From CAZTDD01 sp964612675 (GTDB lineage: Bacteria; Hinthialibacterota; Hinthialibacteria; Hinthialibacterales; JAKPRU01), in the NCBI GenBank assembly GCA_964612675.1, contig CAZTDD010000023.1, forward strand, positions 1 to 61,425: DNA of 61,425 nucleotides. Reading direction: 5' to 3'. The position numbers and the translations under genes are program-made. The notes under the pieces were generated by a model, which searched no databases, had not been told where the DNA came from, and saw only the letters and a list, made by a program, of their open reading frames with translations. Each line of letters starts with the position of its first letter. Position 1 is the first letter of the stretch. Shown here piece by piece: positions 26,687 through 34,539 of this stretch.

Positions 26687-27043
26687 GTGGAGGCATTGGG
26701 CCTAATAGAAGTACGAGGTTTGGTTGGAGCCAGCGAGGCAACGGATGCGGCATTGAAAGCCGCTGAAGTACAGCTGCTGCAGCTGGAGTATCCCGGCAGC
26801 GGATTCGTAACAGTGAAGTTGCGGGGTGAAGTAGCGGACGTGAAATCGGCAGTAGATGCCGGAGGAAACGCTGCATCCCGTATCGGCGAACTGATATCGA
26901 CTCACGTGATTCCGCGGCCCCATGACGAGCTTGAGAGAATCCTTGTTTCTCCCGGGACATGGAGCGCAAACGCCGGCTGGGACATATTGCCGGGAGGGAA
27001 GGAAGAACCGTCCGGCAGCAAGAAAGCCAAGAGCAAGAAGTGA
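26687..27043 (+). CDS. Bacterial microcompartment hexameric shell protein (BMC-H)
   Basis: 118 residues. The first 85 form a Pfam BMC domain: EALGLIEVRGLVGASEATDAALKAAEV, the pore-lining GSG at about 39-41, then ADVKSAVDAGGNAASRIGELISTHVIPRPHDELERIL. Single-domain proteins of this type tile the flat faces of bacterial microcompartments. A short Lys-rich tail (SGSKKAKSKK-like) follows. Start is GTG at 26687 with AAGGAG nearby. No other shell gene (BMC-T, BMC-P) and no encapsulated enzyme was recognised in the window, so the compartment type cannot be told. Confidence 0.93.
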   Translation: MEALGLIEVRGLVGASEATDAALKAAEVQLLQLEYPGSGFVTVKLRGEVADVKSAVDAGGNAASRIGELISTHVIPRPHDELERILVSPGTWSANAGWDILPGGKEEPSGSKKAKSKK

Positions 27044-27113
27044 AAGTTATCCGGCTCTGCGGCTCGATATCGAGACAATCTCATTTGTGTTTCCAAGATC
27101 CGCTTGAACCCTC

Positions 27114-28247
27114 ATGAGAATCGGGATTGACGCGCGAGGTATCCGTCGTGAACCGGATGGCATCGGACGGTATACCGCTCAACTTCTGCGTGCAGCAGGA
27201 GCGGCGTTTCCGGATGCCGAGCTGCTTGTCTGGTGTTTGCCTTCAGCGATCGACTCACTTCCACGTCTTGCGGGAATTCGGCCGATCCCGCTCAACCGGC
27301 ATCACTTGAGCCGCTTCACGATACGTCGATTCGGTAAACAGGTCGACGCCGAGAATCTCGATCTATTTCATTCGCCGTTCTTTCTTGCTCCGCTCAAATG
27401 TCGATGTCCCGTCATTGTTACAGTCCACGATCTTATGGCGTTGGAATTGCCGGATTTTTTTGCAGACTCGCCTACGTTGATTGCCTGGTATAAGCGTTTC
27501 TTTCACCGCAAACATGTTCCACGGTGCCTCAAGGCCGCAGAGCGCGTGGCGGTGGTCTCGCGCTGGGTCGCCGAACAGGTCCAGAGACTCGGAATCGCCA
27601 AGGACGACATTCGCCTTCTTCCTGACGCTATCGATCCAAGCTTCACCAATCGGTCTACCGGCTCGGATCACGATCGTTTGAAGACTCTCGGGCTGGAGCC
27701 CGGTTTCTTTCTTCATGTGGGGCGATGGAAGCACTATAAGAACCTTCCACTGCTTTTGGAGGCTTATCAACATTATCTCGCGCGAACAGCGCGGCAGCCC
27801 GCAAGGTTGGTTTTGATCCGAGGTGGTGGATCGGACCCGCGTGTCGAGATGGCGCTGGATCGATTGCAGCTGCGGTCTCATGTTCATGTGTTGGAACGAC
27901 TTCCGGATCGATACCTTCCGTCGATCTATCGTTCGGCGCTGGCGCTTGTTCAGCCCTCGACATGCGAGGGGTTCGGTTTGCCTGTGGTCGAGGCTATGGC
28001 GTGCGGCACCCCTGTCCTTTGTTCGACAGGCGGTGCGCTACCCGAGGTTGTTGGAGACGCGGGTCTTGTTCTGGACGGTGACTCCACCGATGAGTGGTCG
28101 GCAGCCCTGGAACGATTGGTTCGAGACAGCGACCTCCGCGCAAGCCTGACCACGCAAGGACTCGAACAGAGTGCTAAGTTCCGACTTGAGCATATGGCCC
28201 ACCAGCTGGCAGGAATCTATCGTGAGTTGGGCATTTCAAGGAAGTGA
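27114..28247 (+). CDS. GT4-family (GT-B) glycosyltransferase
   Basis: 377 residues. GT-B fold with N-terminal MRIGIDARGIRREPDGIGRYTAQLL, which resembles mannosyl/rhamnosyl transferases of GT4 (IDxR...GIGRY). C-terminal donor-binding region: FFLHVGRWKHYKNLPLLLEAY, then the EX7E motif in STCEGFGLPVVEAMACGTPV, and GGALPEVVGDAG. Acceptor and sugar cannot be read. It would act at the cytoplasmic face in polysaccharide or lipid glycosylation. No ribosome site is obvious; the gene begins 70 bases after the BMC gene. Confidence 0.93.
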   Translation: MRIGIDARGIRREPDGIGRYTAQLLRAAGAAFPDAELLVWCLPSAIDSLPRLAGIRPIPLNRHHLSRFTIRRFGKQVDAENLDLFHSPFFLAPLKCRCPVIVTVHDLMALELPDFFADSPTLIAWYKRFFHRKHVPRCLKAAERVAVVSRWVAEQVQRLGIAKDDIRLLPDAIDPSFTNRSTGSDHDRLKTLGLEPGFFLHVGRWKHYKNLPLLLEAYQHYLARTARQPARLVLIRGGGSDPRVEMALDRLQLRSHVHVLERLPDRYLPSIYRSALALVQPSTCEGFGLPVVEAMACGTPVLCSTGGALPEVVGDAGLVLDGDSTDEWSAALERLVRDSDLRASLTTQGLEQSAKFRLEHMAHQLAGIYRELGISRK

Positions 28248-28374
28248 TCGGCAGCGGTGGGTTCGACCGGGAAACTCTGTATCGCCATCGATTTGACTGA
28301 ACCTGGAACACTTATTGCACAATTTGTTGTCGTTCGTGAAAAACGGGCAAGATAATGGGTACAAAGGGAAGAAT

Positions 28375-28404
28375 TTGCCCGCTGAGAGCCTTTTAGGTTA
28401 TACT
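28375..28404 (+). promoter_or_regulatory. Candidate promoter for fliN
   Basis: TTGCCC, 18 bases, TATACT, about 40 bases before the fliN-like ATG. The -35 match is partial. Confidence 0.45.
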
Positions 28405-28442
28405 AGTAGCTGTCAATATCGTGACTGTGGAACGAAAAGGCC

Positions 28443-28958
28443 ATGAGTAAAGTCCTGTCGCAGGAAGAAATCGACGCGTTGCTGAGTGGTGCAGCGGGGG
28501 CGGGTGCCGCACCTCAAAGCGAGCAGCCGAAACCGCCGCCCGGCGGACAGCAGACCCGTAGCCAATCGCAGTATCAGGGAGAGGAATCCCCGCGTGGAAA
28601 AGTCCGCAATGTACGATTCGGAGCGGATCAGGTGGTAATCGCCCCTGCGACATTTGAGCCTCTCGAAGACGTCGATCAAGCCGCCGATCAAACAACGATG
28701 GAGTTGATCCTGGATACCGAGTTGGCGGTGTCGGCGGAACTCGGGACCGCTGTTCGTACAGTGAAGGAAATCCTGGAACTCGGTCCCGGTTCGGTTATTG
28801 AATTGAATAAGCTCTCCGGAGAGCCCGTCGACCTTTTTATTAACGGGCGGACCTTCTCTCGGGGGGAGGTTGTTGTGATCGCCGAGAGTTTCGGTATCCG
28901 TGTGACGGACATCATCTCCATCGAGGAGCGGATTGAAGCGTTGGGCCCGTCGTCGTAA
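28443..28958 (+). CDS. fliN: Flagellar motor switch protein FliN-like, with FliM-type N-terminus
   Basis: 171 residues. The C-terminal 75 residues are a clear FliN/SpoA domain: DTELAVSAELGTAVRTVKEILELGPGSVIELNKLSGEPVDLFINGRTFSRGEVVVIAESFGIRVTDI. The N-terminus KVLSQEEIDALLSG is the CheY-P-binding peptide usual in FliM (and FliY). The middle is a Gln/Pro/Gly linker. So the product may link chemotaxis signalling to the switch. No other flagellar or type III secretion gene lies in the window; either the flagellar genes are scattered or this is a retained switch-like protein with another job. AAGG lies just upstream of the ATG. Confidence 0.9.
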   Translation: MSKVLSQEEIDALLSGAAGAGAAPQSEQPKPPPGGQQTRSQSQYQGEESPRGKVRNVRFGADQVVIAPATFEPLEDVDQAADQTTMELILDTELAVSAELGTAVRTVKEILELGPGSVIELNKLSGEPVDLFINGRTFSRGEVVVIAESFGIRVTDIISIEERIEALGPSS

Positions 28959-29080
28959 AGAGCCTTTTCCCCCTGTTCGTTCGATGGCCGACTTGAATCG
29001 CTCTGTCCTGTTTTCCCCGCTTCTGTACAATCGAAAACGATCCTATCAAATCCGCTCGTATTTCTATTCCGGAGGAAATG

Positions 29081-29953
29081 ATGAGAACGCTGATTACGGG
29101 TGCAAGTGGATATCTTGGCAGCAATCTGGCGCATGACCTTGCAGGCGAGTTCGAGGTCGTCGGTTCGTACCACTCTCGGTTGATTGAAATCCCGGGTGTG
29201 CAGATGGTTCAGACGGATCTTGTGGATCTGGCGTCCGTTGACAGCGTGATTGAAAAACATTCCCCGGATCTGATCGTTCACTGTGCCGCGCAGGCGGACA
29301 TCGGTGCGGCGCAGGAGCGGCCGACTGAAGCGGAGCAAATCAATCGAATCGGTACCGAGAATCTGCTGGCGTCCTTGCCCCCTGAGGCGTATGTGATCCA
29401 CATATCGACCGATAACGTCTATGACGGCACAAAGGGCTGGTACGACGAATCCGACGAGCCGGCCCCGATTCACACATACGGCAAAACGAAACTCGCGGCC
29501 GAGGAAGCGGTGAGACGATTCGGCGGCGATTGGAGCATCTTGCGCGTTACACTGCTTTACGGGGGGCGTCCGGAGTATCCTCGTCAGTTCTGCGATCAAA
29601 CGTATCTTCGTCTGAAACGAGGGGAGCGGATAACGCTGTTCGTCGATGAATACCGGACTCCTCTATTCGTGCCGGATGTCGCCCGCGTGATTCGAAAGAT
29701 GGTCGAGAAACGTCCGTCAGGAGAACTCTTCAATCTGGCGGGACCGGATCGTGTAAGCCGTGTGGAGTTCGGGGAGATGCTGGCCGAGTTGAAGGGTCTT
29801 GACGGTTCTTTGATTGACAAGGTGACAGCCGACTCGGTTCCGCGTCGCGTTCAGCGTCCACGAGACCTTTCAATGCGCTCCGACAAGATTTGTTCGACGC
29901 TGGGGATGTCGCTCACGCCGCTCAAGGAGGGGATTGAGCGGGGGTATGAGTAA
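29081..29953 (+). CDS. RmlD-like NAD(P)-dependent sugar-nucleotide reductase
   Basis: 290 residues; extended short-chain dehydrogenase of the dTDP-4-dehydrorhamnose reductase type. Nucleotide-binding GASGYLGSNL, then DLIVHCAAQADIGAAQERP, catalytic Ser/Thr in STDNVYDG, and YGKTKLAAEE holding the catalytic Tyr-Lys. The family usually reads STDYVFDG. GGAGG sits five bases before the second of two adjacent ATGs, which I take as start. No rmlABC partners are adjacent, so the real substrate is uncertain. Confidence 0.88.
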   Translation: MRTLITGASGYLGSNLAHDLAGEFEVVGSYHSRLIEIPGVQMVQTDLVDLASVDSVIEKHSPDLIVHCAAQADIGAAQERPTEAEQINRIGTENLLASLPPEAYVIHISTDNVYDGTKGWYDESDEPAPIHTYGKTKLAAEEAVRRFGGDWSILRVTLLYGGRPEYPRQFCDQTYLRLKRGERITLFVDEYRTPLFVPDVARVIRKMVEKRPSGELFNLAGPDRVSRVEFGEMLAELKGLDGSLIDKVTADSVPRRVQRPRDLSMRSDKICSTLGMSLTPLKEGIERGYE

Positions 29954-30044
29954 CGATCAACTTGCTTCTTGTTTCCTATGCTCATGCTAAATTCTTTTTT
30001 TTACATTTTATCCTGTCGAACGTCACGTCTTTCTGTTTGATCAT
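29954..30044. other. Short spacer before repeat B
   Basis: AT-richer spacer between the reductase stop codon and the repeat, with a CTTTTTTTTAC tract at about 29993-30004. No stem precedes the T-run clearly enough to call a terminator. Confidence 0.3.
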
Positions 30045-30339
30045 GATGCCGTCGCAAAAAGTCCGAAATTGGCGGCGGAAGTTCCCTCTCCCTCCGGGAG
30101 AGGGATAGGGTGAGGGGCGATCATTGCATTGGATTCGCGTATTATGATTGTCTTGTGTATTCGCCAGAGACAGCAAATGAATCAGCGGCAAAGGGTTTGG
30201 ATGATGACAGGGGGCTGTCACACAGAAAGGAATGTCAGCAGATAATGCGACGTGCCCTCACCCCGCCCTCTCCCAGGGGGGCCCTCTCCCAGGGGGAGAG
30301 GGGGAAGAACTCCGCCAGACTTTTTGCAACAGCGTCAAT
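30045..30339. repeat. Dispersed element B (~295 bp), inverted relative to copy C
   Basis: Bounded by TGATGCCGTCGCAAAAAGTC on the left and GACTTTTTGCAACAGCGTCA on the right, a terminal inverted repeat. Inside: hairpin CCCTCTCC-CTCCGGGAGAGGG with AGGGTGAGGGG, a conserved non-palindromic core (about 30114-30178) and a second set of CCCTCTCCCAGGGGG hairpins, one of them duplicated. It aligns over its length with the reverse complement of 37551-37829. No open frame with a recognisable protein is inside. Confidence 0.85.
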
Positions 30340-30539
30340 CATCACGTTTTTCCCAATATCATTAGACCGTTAATACAGCTAACCGGTCCGCCGATCACGC
30401 CGCGGAGCATGCCGGATCCTATAACCAGCGAGTTGAACCGATACACCTTCGGCGTGCGCTCATAATAATCTCCTGTGACTGACGCTTTTCTTCCCCGGTC
30501 GATGAATCCTGAGTATCTCCATCGCTGTCTAAAAGAAAT

Positions 30540-30798
30540 GGCCAGTTATACGTGAAACTGGAAGCGTTACTCACATGAGTAATATATCAGTGTTGCGTTA
30601 GTATTTATGCTATAGATCTTAATTGTGTGCATATAAATAACTGTGTTATTTATATTTATGCAGAACAATATGCTCATCTGCAATTGCTGTCAGAGTAGAA
30701 TGACCAGCCAGTTGTCAAGAATTAACACAGATTTTGTTGTCACTCTTCCAATCTGTCAATATACTGTGCTTGAGTAAGTAAATTTTCGACACCACGTA
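30540..30798 (+). promoter_or_regulatory. AT-rich leader with near-consensus promoter for the fibro-slime gene
   Basis: The region is much richer in A/T than its surroundings, with direct and inverted TATTTAT/ATAAATA runs near 30625-30660. A promoter TTGTCA (30737-30742), 17 bases, TATACT (30760-30765) lies about 45 bases before the start codon, with GGAGGAGG as ribosome site. AT-rich upstream DNA plus a strong core promoter suggests high expression or binding by a nucleoid protein. Confidence 0.75.
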
Positions 30799-30810
30799 GG
30801 AGGAGGAAAA

Positions 30811-33636
30811 ATGGAGCTGAGAGTCATCGGGAGACTGGTACCGGTGATGGTTTTCATCACTACAGTATTGCCAAGCGGGGCACCGACCTATGCGGCGGGC
30901 ACCATAGCGAGTGAACCGGATATGAGGGCGCAAGTCTTATGCGTTGAACCTTCTGAGGAAGAGATCAGTGAGATTCTGGCCAACGTTGTTGGCACGCCGG
31001 ATCCGAATCAGTACATCCGTCAGACAATTGCAGAAGTTGTCGGGACACCTGTTCCCAAACCACGGCTTCCCGAGAGAATCACGCTCTCCGGCAGGATTCG
31101 GGATTTTCGCGATTCCCACCCCGATTTCGAGCAATTCACGAGTCCTGAACCCGAGCCCGGGATAGTCAAAGAGGAACTAGGGCCGGATCGCAAACCGATC
31201 TATGACGACAGCCAACCGCATCAATCGGTCACAAGCAGCGAGACCTTCCAACAGTGGTTTCATGATGACGAGGCTGTCAACAAAGGCATGGGTATTTCGT
31301 TGACCCTGCAGCTCGAGTCGGAGACGCCTTCCGCGAGACCGCGGTATACATTCGATGTTGACGAGTTTTTCCCAATCGACGGCAAGTTGCTCGGAAATGA
31401 GGGACGGGATCACAACTTCCATTTCACATTCGAACTCCATACACGTTTTGTGTATACCGGTCCGCAGGAATTCGAATTTGCGGGCGATGACGATCTGTGG
31501 GTGTTCATTGACGACCAATTGGTTGTGGACTTGGGAGGGGTTCATCCCGAGGAGTCAGCCAAAATTAGCACCGGAGACTTGGGATTGGTGCTCGGTCGTT
31601 CCTATCCAATGGATATCTTCTTTGCGGAACGCCATACCACGCGGTGCCTGTTCCAGATGGAGACCGGGTTGACTTACCTGATCCTTCCGGAAACCCCCAC
31701 GCCTGTCCCGCGTCCGACAAATACCCCCGTTCCGCCACCGACTCCGACGCCGGAACCGCGATTCGTTCTTGGCGGCGGCTCGGTCAGCGCCACGCCGGGC
31801 GAGCGTATCGAAATTCCGATCCGCGTACGCAACATGCCACCGACCAAAGCGATCACATTTGACGTTATCTATGACAAGAGTCTCCTTACATATCGCGGGC
31901 GAATCACGCCCAAGGATACGCTGCTGGCGGGATGGGCTCTTGTCGATGCGAACGAGGTATCGCCCGGGAGGATACGTGTATCGGCAGCGGCAATGCGTGC
32001 AGACGCAGCGCAGGGCTCAGGTCCGCTGATCGCGCTAAGGTTCGATACGAGAGCGAACAGCGTAAGCACGGCAACCCGGTACGCTATCAGCACGAAAATA
32101 CAGTTCAGGAATCTGGCGGATGGAGTAACACACGCAGAGACAGAGCCGATCATGATCACCGGCAGGATCAAAGGCGATGTGGATGCGAATGGACGGGTTA
32201 CCGCGTGGGACGCCCAGCAGGCGTTCCGGATTGCCGTTGGCCGAAAGTCCCCCAACGCGTACGAGAAATGGGCCGCTGAGGTGACGGGTGACAGCCGAAT
32301 TACTGCCGGTGATGCGCAACGAATCTTCGATATCTCGCTCGGGCGAGCGACCGCAGCGACGGGCGCTCGAAAGACCGGAGCCAAGAGCGTTGCGGCTGCG
32401 TCGACAGTTTCCGTTGGTGCCACGACCGGCGAGCCGGGTGAAATTGTGTCGGTTCCCTTGCGCGTGGACACGGGCGGTGAGATCTCCGCATTTATGATCG
32501 ATTTCACTTACGACACTTCAAAAATGACAGTGGTTGGACTCGACCGAAGCGGCACGCTTTCTGAGGACTTCGGTCTGGTTGACGGTTATGAACAATCTCC
32601 GGGGTCGGCGCGCATTTCGGGAGCGGCGTTGATGGCCGATCCGATCGGTAGTTCCGGAGTGCTTGTCTTCGTTCAGTTCCGTATACTGGCTTCCGCTTCA
32701 GGCAGCGCTGCGGTGACTCTGGTTTCGACCGACGACGACCTTGCGAACGCCGAACTGGTCTCCGGAGTAGTGACTATCGGAGTAGGTTCCCCCGCGGTTG
32801 TCCCGACGCCGACCCCGATTCCCGAACCGCAACCGACACAGTCGCCGTTTTCTGTACTGGTTTATGACAAACCGGACTCGACGGAGGATATGACGGGTGA
32901 GACCGATTTCGACACGGTGGACAACCGAAGCCTGACGATCTCGTGGGATGCTCCGCAGGAGAGCGCCACCGACTGGCATGTGTATGTTCGGAAGGGTCTC
33001 GGCGGGATGAAGTATGTCGGCCATACGGCAGACGGCACTGCGACGAGTTTCGATTGGTATCCGGAGGCCCCCGGACTCGGTTCCGAATTCCGCAACGGTC
33101 CCGACTTCAACTCCGCCTATTCGTTCCGCGTGATCCGGGTCGACGGCGATCCCAGCCCGGATGACTATATCGAGCAGGCAGGTGCGGTTGGATTCAATTT
33201 GGACGGTGGAAATCCGGTATCTTTAACTCAACCGGCTGTACCGAAACTCGATGCGGGGCAGGTGAGTTTGTACGACGATGTACTCGGCGGTAACGATATC
33301 GCGCCAGCCGGCTCGATTGGGTCGGATACGGACCAGGCCGATTCGCGCGCCATTCAGATCGCCTGGAATTTCGGGGTCGACGCCTCGACAGTGGTTCAAT
33401 ATCACGTTGAAGTGAGTGTAGACAACGGTGAATTCGAATACCTGGGCCAAACCGGAAGCGGGAAGATCAACTACTTTTGGTGGACACCCAACAACGAGTT
33501 CAAAACCATCGCAAAATTCGCAGACGGTCCCGCAGGTGGACGCAATTATCAGTTCCGTGTGACGTTGCTTCCGGTTACCGGTTCGCAGACAAGCCTGGTT
33601 TCGGGCAAGCTGATGTATTCGGTGGAAGGCAACTGA
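30811..33636 (+). CDS. Secreted fibro-slime/cohesin/dockerin protein
   Basis: 941 residues. Signal peptide (about 1-29). Residues about 90-285 look like a fibro-slime/PA14-like module: IRDFRDSHPDFE, then FTFELHTRFVYTGPQEFEFAGDDDLWVFIDDQLVVDLGGVH. Pro-Thr linker (293-318). Cohesin-like domain 1 (about 320-452; SATPGERIEIPIRVRN, ITFDVIYDKSLL). Dockerin-like pair at 455-512 (GDVDANGRVTAWDAQQAF and GDSRITAGDAQRIFDI). Cohesin-like domain 2 (about 530-655). A second short linker, then two related beta domains (about 680-941, WDAPQESATDWHVYVRKG and WNFGVDASTVVQYHVEV), probably fibronectin-III-like. A cohesin and a dockerin in one chain could bind sister proteins or polymerise. No catalytic domain was seen. 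The start is set by GGAGGAGG. Confidence 0.86.
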   Translation: MELRVIGRLVPVMVFITTVLPSGAPTYAAGTIASEPDMRAQVLCVEPSEEEISEILANVVGTPDPNQYIRQTIAEVVGTPVPKPRLPERITLSGRIRDFRDSHPDFEQFTSPEPEPGIVKEELGPDRKPIYDDSQPHQSVTSSETFQQWFHDDEAVNKGMGISLTLQLESETPSARPRYTFDVDEFFPIDGKLLGNEGRDHNFHFTFELHTRFVYTGPQEFEFAGDDDLWVFIDDQLVVDLGGVHPEESAKISTGDLGLVLGRSYPMDIFFAERHTTRCLFQMETGLTYLILPETPTPVPRPTNTPVPPPTPTPEPRFVLGGGSVSATPGERIEIPIRVRNMPPTKAITFDVIYDKSLLTYRGRITPKDTLLAGWALVDANEVSPGRIRVSAAAMRADAAQGSGPLIALRFDTRANSVSTATRYAISTKIQFRNLADGVTHAETEPIMITGRIKGDVDANGRVTAWDAQQAFRIAVGRKSPNAYEKWAAEVTGDSRITAGDAQRIFDISLGRATAATGARKTGAKSVAAASTVSVGATTGEPGEIVSVPLRVDTGGEISAFMIDFTYDTSKMTVVGLDRSGTLSEDFGLVDGYEQSPGSARISGAALMADPIGSSGVLVFVQFRILASASGSAAVTLVSTDDDLANAELVSGVVTIGVGSPAVVPTPTPIPEPQPTQSPFSVLVYDKPDSTEDMTGETDFDTVDNRSLTISWDAPQESATDWHVYVRKGLGGMKYVGHTADGTATSFDWYPEAPGLGSEFRNGPDFNSAYSFRVIRVDGDPSPDDYIEQAGAVGFNLDGGNPVSLTQPAVPKLDAGQVSLYDDVLGGNDIAPAGSIGSDTDQADSRAIQIAWNFGVDASTVVQYHVEVSVDNGEFEYLGQTGSGKINYFWWTPNNEFKTIAKFADGPAGGRNYQFRVTLLPVTGSQTSLVSGKLMYSVEGN

Positions 33637-33660
33637 TCCGCAGTGCGATAGGAAGAACCC

Positions 33661-33695
33661 AACGAGGGACCGGTCGACTTGGCCGGTCCTTCGTT
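33661..33695. terminator. Strong hairpin between convergent genes
   Basis: 13-bp stem (AACGAGGGACCGG with CCGGTCCTTCGTT, one G-U) and a 9-base loop, 24 bases after the fibro-slime stop and 16 before the bshB1 stop. No long T-run follows on either strand, so it may be a weak or factor-assisted bidirectional terminator. Confidence 0.55.
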
Positions 33696-33710
33696 CTGTG
33701 TGTGGCAGGT

Positions 33711-34427
33711 CTACGCCCCGGGAGCGACATCCAAAACACTTTTCACTTTCAACGGTGCCGGGGCAAAATAGCCTTCGCCGTATCTGACACCGACTTTCGC
33801 ACCGAGGTATTGATCGTAGGCCTCGATTTGGCGTAGATAATCCGACGTGCCGATGTATTTATAATCTTTCGGAACGTCCGCTTTCACGAACTGACTTTCA
33901 TATGCTTTGAGGACTTCGACTTTTTGTTCCCACATCTCGGTGATATCCACGACGAAACTCACACGGTGCATATCGTGGACGAAATAGTTGTACCAGGCGT
34001 TCACCGAGTGCGCGTTTCGATCGCCGTCATACTTGGGAAGGCGCGCGAGAAACAGGGCGGATTTGATCAGTTTGCAGGCGGCTTCATGATCCGGGTGCCG
34101 GTCGAAATCGGGCGTTACAAAGATCGCACGCGGACGGAGCAGGCGGATTTGCGCGGCGACACTTTCACGGTTTGAATCGCTATCGGCGAGGCGGCCGTCG
34201 CCGAGATCCAAGCAGGTACGATACGCGAGTCCAAGTCGCTTGCCGGCTTCTTCCGCTTCCCTCTCTCGTGTGTCCGCATCGCCTTTTGTGCCGAGCTCGC
34301 CGCGTGTCAAGTCCACAATCCCGACACGGGTCCCGTCACGTTGCCACAGAAGAATACTCCCGGACATCCCGATCTCAGCGTCGTCGGGATGTGGTGCGAA
34401 AATAAGGATATCGACGGTTTCAGTCAT
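33711..34427 (-). CDS. bshB1: Bacillithiol biosynthesis deacetylase BshB1
   Basis: Zn-dependent LmbE/PIG-L-family deacetylase that removes acetyl from GlcNAc-malate. 238 residues. Seen: the metal-binding APHPDDAEIGMSGSI, then VDLTRGELGTKGDADTREREA and HPDHEAA; the second motif is specific to BshB1. Start ATG with AAGGAAG upstream. It lies 112 bases downstream of bshC, so the two probably form one transcript. bshA was not found in the window: neither glycosyltransferase here has the BshA signature. Confidence 0.93.
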   Translation of the reverse strand: MTETVDILIFAPHPDDAEIGMSGSILLWQRDGTRVGIVDLTRGELGTKGDADTREREAEEAGKRLGLAYRTCLDLGDGRLADSDSNRESVAAQIRLLRPRAIFVTPDFDRHPDHEAACKLIKSALFLARLPKYDGDRNAHSVNAWYNYFVHDMHRVSFVVDITEMWEQKVEVLKAYESQFVKADVPKDYKYIGTSDYLRQIEAYDQYLGAKVGVRYGEGYFAPAPLKVKSVLDVAPGA

Positions 34428-34469
34428 GATGATCTTCTTCCTTTATCGTGAGGACGGCGGTGGGCTACG

Positions 34470-34534
34470 CTTCGCTTTGAGCCCACCCTACAGTACTTTG
34501 AGCCCTACGGTGCTTTGAGCGCGCCCTACAGTGC
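34470..34534. repeat. Three imperfect copies of a CTTTGAGCCC-CCCTAC motif
   Basis: Between bshC and bshB1, the segment CGCTTTGAGCCCACCCTACAGTA is followed by two shortened copies (CTTTGAGCCCTACGGTG and CTTTGAGCGCGCCCTACAGTG). A related CTTTGAGACCACCCTACAG occurs at about 40232-40252. Function unknown. Confidence 0.6.
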
Positions 34535-34539
34535 CAACA

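Noticed and set aside
27114..28247. bshA for the bacillithiol pathway
   Set aside because: The enzyme has a GT4 fold but its N-terminus (IDARG, GIGRY) lacks the BshA GGSGV type motif; likewise for the GT4 at 48449.
28688..29599. 303-codon minus-strand frame
   Set aside because: Spans fliN and rmlD-like genes on the other strand, both clear; no independent support.
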